DNA of 64,000 nt, from positions 1 through 64,000 of the forward strand of contig DF237352.1 of assembly GCA_000708835.1 (NCBI GenBank). Direction: 5' to 3'. The stretch's first letter is position 1. Each line of letters begins with the position of its first letter. Under the pieces are notes generated by a model. It was not told where the DNA came from. It searched no databases and worked only from the letters and a program-made list of their open reading frames with translations. Below, in pieces: positions 59,501 to 64,000 of this stretch. The DNA comes from Klebsormidium nitens. Lineage: Eukaryota; Streptophyta; Klebsormidiophyceae; Klebsormidiales; Klebsormidiaceae. Made by a program: the position numbers and the translations under genes.

Positions 59501-62500
59501 CTTCCTGATGTAAATAGCACGCAAGCACACAACTCAGACCGAGGGTTAGCGCACTAACCCGCTTCCTGAAGTCCAGCTGGAAGGGAGCGTAGTAGGCGGA
59601 GGAGTTGTCCGCGTACGGGGCCGCGCCCCCGCTGACGTCAAGCGTGACGCCCACCATGCTGACGCAGCTCGTGCCGTCACCGTCGCAGATGGAGCACTCA
59701 TCCAGTTGGCCGCTGCAGAGACTCGACGGAGAGGAGTTCAGTACGGCATGCTTTTGCTTGCACCTCTGAGGCAGAAGATAAAACGGGGTAAGAAGCGAGA
59801 AGACATTTCTATTCTTCACTCTTTCGCTCCACCGCTTTGTGACCCTCTATAAGCTCAATCAGACAAGCTAATCTCCAACAAGATCTTCCGACCCTCTAAG
59901 TCCTTGCACCGAAAGCCGCTAGATGGAAAGACCTCGATCCGCAATATCTCAATTCTCAGAATGGCACACCCCCTGAACAATAGCGGCGGCAGGCCAGATC
60001 TCTGAGGTTCCCCGAACCCCCCAAACCCCCTCACCTCGCGCAGCAAACGCCCTTCTCGTCGCGCACCGTCGCGCAGCAGCGCCCGAGCGCGTCCACGCTC
60101 GTCGACGCCCCGTCGCACACTCCGCACGCGTCCACGTGTCCGCTCTCGCAGCACTCGCCGGCGGCGTCCACGACCGCGGCCGCGGCCGCGCAGCACTGCG
60201 CGCGCGCGCCCACGACTCCCGAGAGGCAGCACGTGCCGCCTTCGGCCCCGGAGGGGATCCCTGGGCACGTGGTCGGGGTTTCGCAGAGGTCGCCCTTCCA
60301 GCCGGGGGCGCACTGGCAGAACGACCGGTTGATGCAGGTGCCGTGGCCGGAGCAGTTCTGCGGGAAGAGAGGGAACAGTGTGAGAATCTGCTACCAAGAG
60401 AAGAGCAATGCTTTTCGTTATGACGTGACCAAAACAGAAGCAAGCCCGTTCCGGCCCAGATGGCGAGTCCCTACAAAACCAGACCGAGTCTTGAAGAACG
60501 ACGCGTGAATTTCGTTACAGGTCTCCCTGGAGCATCTATCCTGTATGTTCCCTCCATTTACCGTAACAAATCTCATCAATTCCATCCATTGTGTCTCCAC
60601 GTTTCTCACTATGATCCAATTTTTGAGATTTCCCTGTTTCGAGATTTCTTTCAGCCTTGCGAGCATCCACTGAACAGATGTATCAAGCATCAAGCGGCTA
60701 TTGCAGCCACGTTTCGGCGTCGAAGATAATGCCACTCACCTTGCAGTAGTCGCAGTTCGACGCGGTGCTCCGGCACCCCTGCGTCTCGCCGGGCTTGATC
60801 AGACCGGCGGCGTCGCAGAAGGAGCCGTCCCTCGTTAACCCTTGCTGGTCAACGCACTCAACCACCCGGGTTTGCACGGAACTGCAGTTAGCGGTGACCG
60901 GGCAGTCGCCCCACGGGGAGGCAAGCCACGTGATCGCTTGGCAGGGCTGCAGGTTGCACGGCTTGGAAGTGGGCGGGGCACCTGCGGGGTTAAAGACTCT
61001 GGTCAGGGGAAACTGTTAAAACGATTGTTTTTGCTTGATGAGGAGATAGCCAGGCACTTTCAAAAGGGCATCTGGGAGGGGGGCAAAGATGAGAAGGAAA
61101 CAGGAGTTCAGGCTTCGTCAGCGTCAGCCTTTTTAAGATATCACGGGGGGCAGGCTATTGAGGAAATTTGGGGTCTCTGAAGATCATGAAGAAGGAAGTG
61201 TTTGAACATTGTGACTGTGAACTACATCAAGATTATGAAGATCAACAGAGACAAGGGCATCGGGGATGCCTGAAGGTAAAAGGCGCCAGAAAAACAGGTC
61301 TTCGCTTATCAGAGCCATCATCTGCTAGGCGATCCTCCAAACCGGTACTTATCTCACTTTTCGGCACTCGCTCTCATCATACGCGCCCCATAATGTGCCA
61401 CGTCGGTAACGTTTCCAGTCGCGGTATCGACGCATTGGAGCTCCCTTATAATCACTACTCAAAGCAATGTAAGTAGTAGTAAATACTCAAGCCTTTCAAA
61501 CATGTTCCAGGTCCGGCGCTCACTCTCATCATACGCGCCCCCGCAATTTGCCACGTCGGTCAGATTTCCAGTCGCCGTTTCGACGCACTGGAGGTCCCGG
61601 GTGACCGTGCCCCCGCCGCACGGCCGGTTGCACTGCGACCAACCGGGCACCGCCCAGTAGTACTGCCCGCACGCTGACGTGGCGCAGGGCTGTGACGTGG
61701 CCGGCGCGGGTTGGCCGGCGCACGCGGAGGCCTCGACGAGGTTGCCGTTGGCGTCCTGGGGGAACGGAGAGAGGCGGATTTCAGTAGCTGAATGTAGAGG
61801 CGAATTTTGTCAGGCGTATGAGACCTTGTTGATGGGATTGCCTTCCAAGATCTTTCAGGATCTTGGGCTCAATTTATGGATTGGACTCTTGTCGTTTGAA
61901 ACCATTCGTGAAAAGGGTGAAGACAGGAGGACCGGAAAAAGGGCCTCGCAAACGGATTTCTTCACTGTGAGACCGCGAAACCGAGCACAGATCCAAAACC
62001 TCTTCCTAGATAGTTTGTCCACAACCAAAAAGGCCCGTTTGAAAGTTCGAAATGGCTCCGAGAAGTCCTGATATTCTGATCCCCCAAACCCCGCAGTCCA
62101 AAGATTCAAGGTAACAGTTTTTCTTGTAGGAGGCCGCCTCTACAGCCGACGAGACATCACTTGCTGTTCATTCGCCGGACTTCAAACCAAGGCAGGGCAA
62201 CCGCGCGCTAACAAAGCTCCCTAAACGGTCGCCGCAAACCTTACCTTGCATTTTACTGTCTCTGTCTGTATTCCTCCGCCGCAATTCATTGGGCACTCGG
62301 ACCAGAGTCTAGAAACCTAGCGACGACAAAGCAGGGCAACCGCGGGCTAAGGAAGCCCCTCGAACGGTCGCCGCAATCCTCACCTTGCACTAATCCGCCT
62401 GCGTCTGTGTTCCCCCGCCGCAAGTCACCGGGCACTCGGACCAGATTCCAGAACTCTAGCAGAAGAATAAGAGGGCGACCGCGCGCTGGAAAAGCTGCCC

Positions 62501-64000
62501 AGATGGTCGCCAAATTTCTCACCTTGCAGTAAACCGCCTGCGTCTGCGTTCCCCCGCCGCAAGTCACCGGGCACTCGGACCAGCCAGCCGCGAACCACGA
62601 GTACTCGGGGCACGCCACCTGGTTGCACGCCTGTGACGTCAGCGGCGTGTCCGCGTCGCAGTTGCTGACGTCGACGACGTTGCCGATGGTGTCCTCGCAG
62701 AAGGCCGTCCGCGTCTGCAAAGGAACGGGGGCGAGATGTTGAGAATGTATGAACGTGGGGTTGTAGAGTAGACGAGTCTGAACCAGTGAGATACGAAGTA
62801 GTAAGCTTTGACTCGATGCGGGTTTGTAGGGTGAGCGTGCACTCGGGCTGGCTTGTTTGTGTCTGAGGGGGTCTGATTCATAGATTCTGCGTGCGTGAGC
62901 TTGGTTCAAGATTCGCTTTCAAAAGGTGGAATGGACTTTTGTGCTCCATCCAGTAGAGGCACACGTCACTTGGTTGAAGGTGGGCAGCAAAGCCCTTGTA
63001 GAAAATGAATGCTCAATCACAATCCCAAAAGGTGTCCGGTGCTTAAGAAAATCTGTAAATGGCTAGTTGATTTCAGCACACTGACGATCCGTCCAGAGTT
63101 CTAGGGCTTATGCACACGCCCGCACGTGGTGGAGCGCATTCACACCTGCATGCCGCCGCCGCAAGACGCGCTGCACGCGCTCCAGTCGGTGGTGACCCAC
63201 GAGTACACCGAGAAAAGGCCGCCCGTTCCGGGTCCTTTTCCGGTTCCGCTGGTTCCGTTCTGCTGCTTGGCCACCCAGTAGTTCCAGCGTGTGATCACGC
63301 CCTTGCTGACGGTCTGGACCGGCGCGGGAACGTTAGCGGGAACCTCGGTCGCGTTCACAATCTCGCCGACGCTGCGCGGCCAGGCCTGGCCAGACGGGGC
63401 TGCAACAGAAAAGCAGACCACTTAGGAAAATCTAAAAGTCCTTTCTGGATTTGAAAATGTAGGATGTCGAATAGAGTTCAGGATTTGAAGGTTAGATCAG
63501 TGGTATGCGGGCGTTGTACGAGTTTCATCAAAGGTACGGGGCTGGGATTGGTCGCATGGAGCTACAGTGAAGACAGGTAAACTGAAAGTCGGGATAGTGA
63601 GCCACTCTAACGCCCTGCTGCTAACAGTCAGAAATGGCTTCTACAGAAATTAAGAACTCGAAGTTGGCCGTTGGCCCCGATCTCTTATACTCAAAAGATC
63701 GGAAATAGGAAAGGCCAAAAGTTTGGAGTCTTCCAGACAAAGAGAGCTACGAGTTCCAAAATCGAATCTTTCCACCCGGTCACAAAAGCGACACGAGTGC
63801 ACAAAGTGCGTGCGCTCGGCAATGCTGACGCCAGCTCACGTGGGGTTGACGTCACAATGTTGATCCCGTACGGCCCATTCGCGCCGTTGTATCCGTCGAC
63901 CACGATGTAGTACGTCTGGCCCCCGGTCATGGGAAGGTTGTACATCGCACTCTGGACGTTGCAGTAGTCGTCGTTACACCAACCGGGGATGAGCGAAGCG
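56567..64000 (-). CDS. Large TSP1/EGF-module single-pass membrane protein (5' part outside the window)
   Basis: Visible exons: 63,840->64,000; 63,146-63,399; 62,523-62,714; 61,524-61,755; 60,740-60,981; 60,035-60,357; 59,559-59,712; 58,900-59,067; 57,796-57,997 (one end may be off by one base); 56,567-57,271. Phases close; about 877 residues are visible. In order: a beta-rich module (YYIVVDGYNGANGPYG); three TSP type 1 repeats (WSACSASCGGG, WSECPVTCGGG, WSQCNRPCGGG) plus a related WGDCPVTANC one; an EGF-like module (CSGHGTCINRSFCQC); Cys-rich segments with ACGVCDG and SICDGDGTSC; a CGNGMCELGERC segment; and a second EGF-like module (GRCLDSTGVCDC). A hydrophobic span (LGVSLAMGIGFPGMVIGALLVYV), a basic stop (HCFKKR) and an Ala/Glu-rich tail complete it. 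A surface adhesion or matrix protein is likely. No catalytic domain is visible; one could lie beyond the edge. Confidence 0.85.
58078..58405 (-). pseudogene. Three decayed copies of the 5' edge of exon 57,796-57,997
   Basis: Stretches at about 58,078-58,135, 58,198-58,256 and 58,350-58,405 each repeat the acceptor side and first about 18 codons (GQNSDGQDLWLSGAAL) of the exon that begins at 57,997. They differ from it by substitutions and small indels, and lack the rest of the exon and any donor. They sit in the upstream intron at irregular steps of about 120-150 bases. Confidence 0.75.
61366..61445 (-). pseudogene. Decayed copy of the 3' edge of exon 61,524-61,755
   Basis: Repeats the ETATGNLTDVANCGGAYDE segment of the neighbouring exon with substitutions (reads about LQCVDTATGNVTDVAH) and a small deletion that breaks the frame. 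It lies in the downstream intron about 150 bases from the parent. Confidence 0.7.
62240..62460 (-). pseudogene. Two copies of the TSP1 exon 3' edge (62,523-62,714)
   Basis: At about 62,384-62,450 the WSECPVTCGGGTQTQA segment is repeated with a TAG stop before the final CK and a GTGAGG donor. At about 62,246-62,310 another copy reads WSECPMNCGGGIQTE and ends TVKCK before a good GTAAGG donor, with no stop, and has a TTTCTAG acceptor just upstream. The second copy does not fit the phase of the neighbouring exons, so it would shift the frame if spliced in. Confidence 0.7.

Noticed and set aside
1-64000. tRNA, rRNA and other structural RNA genes
   Set aside because: I saw no stretch with a convincing tRNA T-loop and acceptor pairing, and no rRNA-like sequence. 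A dedicated RNA search was not possible by eye.

Overview
The window is nuclear DNA of a eukaryote with spliced genes (GT-AG introns of about 70 to 1,400 bases), GC-rich exons and AT-richer introns. The gene set points to a streptophyte green alga, perhaps Klebsormidium-like. It holds a plastid class I aldolase and a coiled-coil protein of a land-plant family. Beside these sit genes that flowering plants lack: an STPG1-like sperm-tail PG-rich protein and a large TSP1/EGF membrane protein. The organism assignment is an inference.

Left arm (1-23,200). A doubtful basic two-exon gene lies at 971-1,525 (+). A 12-exon coiled-coil/DUF7725-like gene (2,139-10,988, -) carries a tandem array of one 81-base exon. 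An 11-exon STPG1-like gene follows (12,133-16,803, -), with reading phase closing at every junction. Then come an intact single-exon F-box/LRR gene (18,061-19,632, +) and a two-exon SAM-domain-like gene (21,847-23,175, -).

Middle (23,700-46,700). A large CACTA/EnSpm-type transposase gene (23,763 to about 31,085, +) is followed by a cluster of about 20 TGCCCG motifs (32,215-32,590). From 32,600 to 46,000 lies an amplified locus. Four related two-exon genes on the minus strand encode small (83-100 residue) glycine-rich membrane-like proteins that I cannot assign to any family. Each has a GGCCGGCC-rich island about 150-200 bases upstream of its start, and decayed pieces of the F-box/LRR gene lie between them.

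Right arm (46,771-64,000). An eight-exon plastid fructose-bisphosphate aldolase (-) is divergent from a four-exon gene (+) whose product starts like the histone H3 tail. The last gene (-) runs off the right edge and encodes TSP1 repeats, EGF-like modules, one membrane span and a cytosolic tail.

Two patterns stand out: the small-protein family, and repeated tandem copying of exon ends into neighbouring introns in at least three unrelated genes. Gene models were built by hand from splice signals and phase. Exon ends are reliable to about one base where phases close; transcript starts and ends were not determined.
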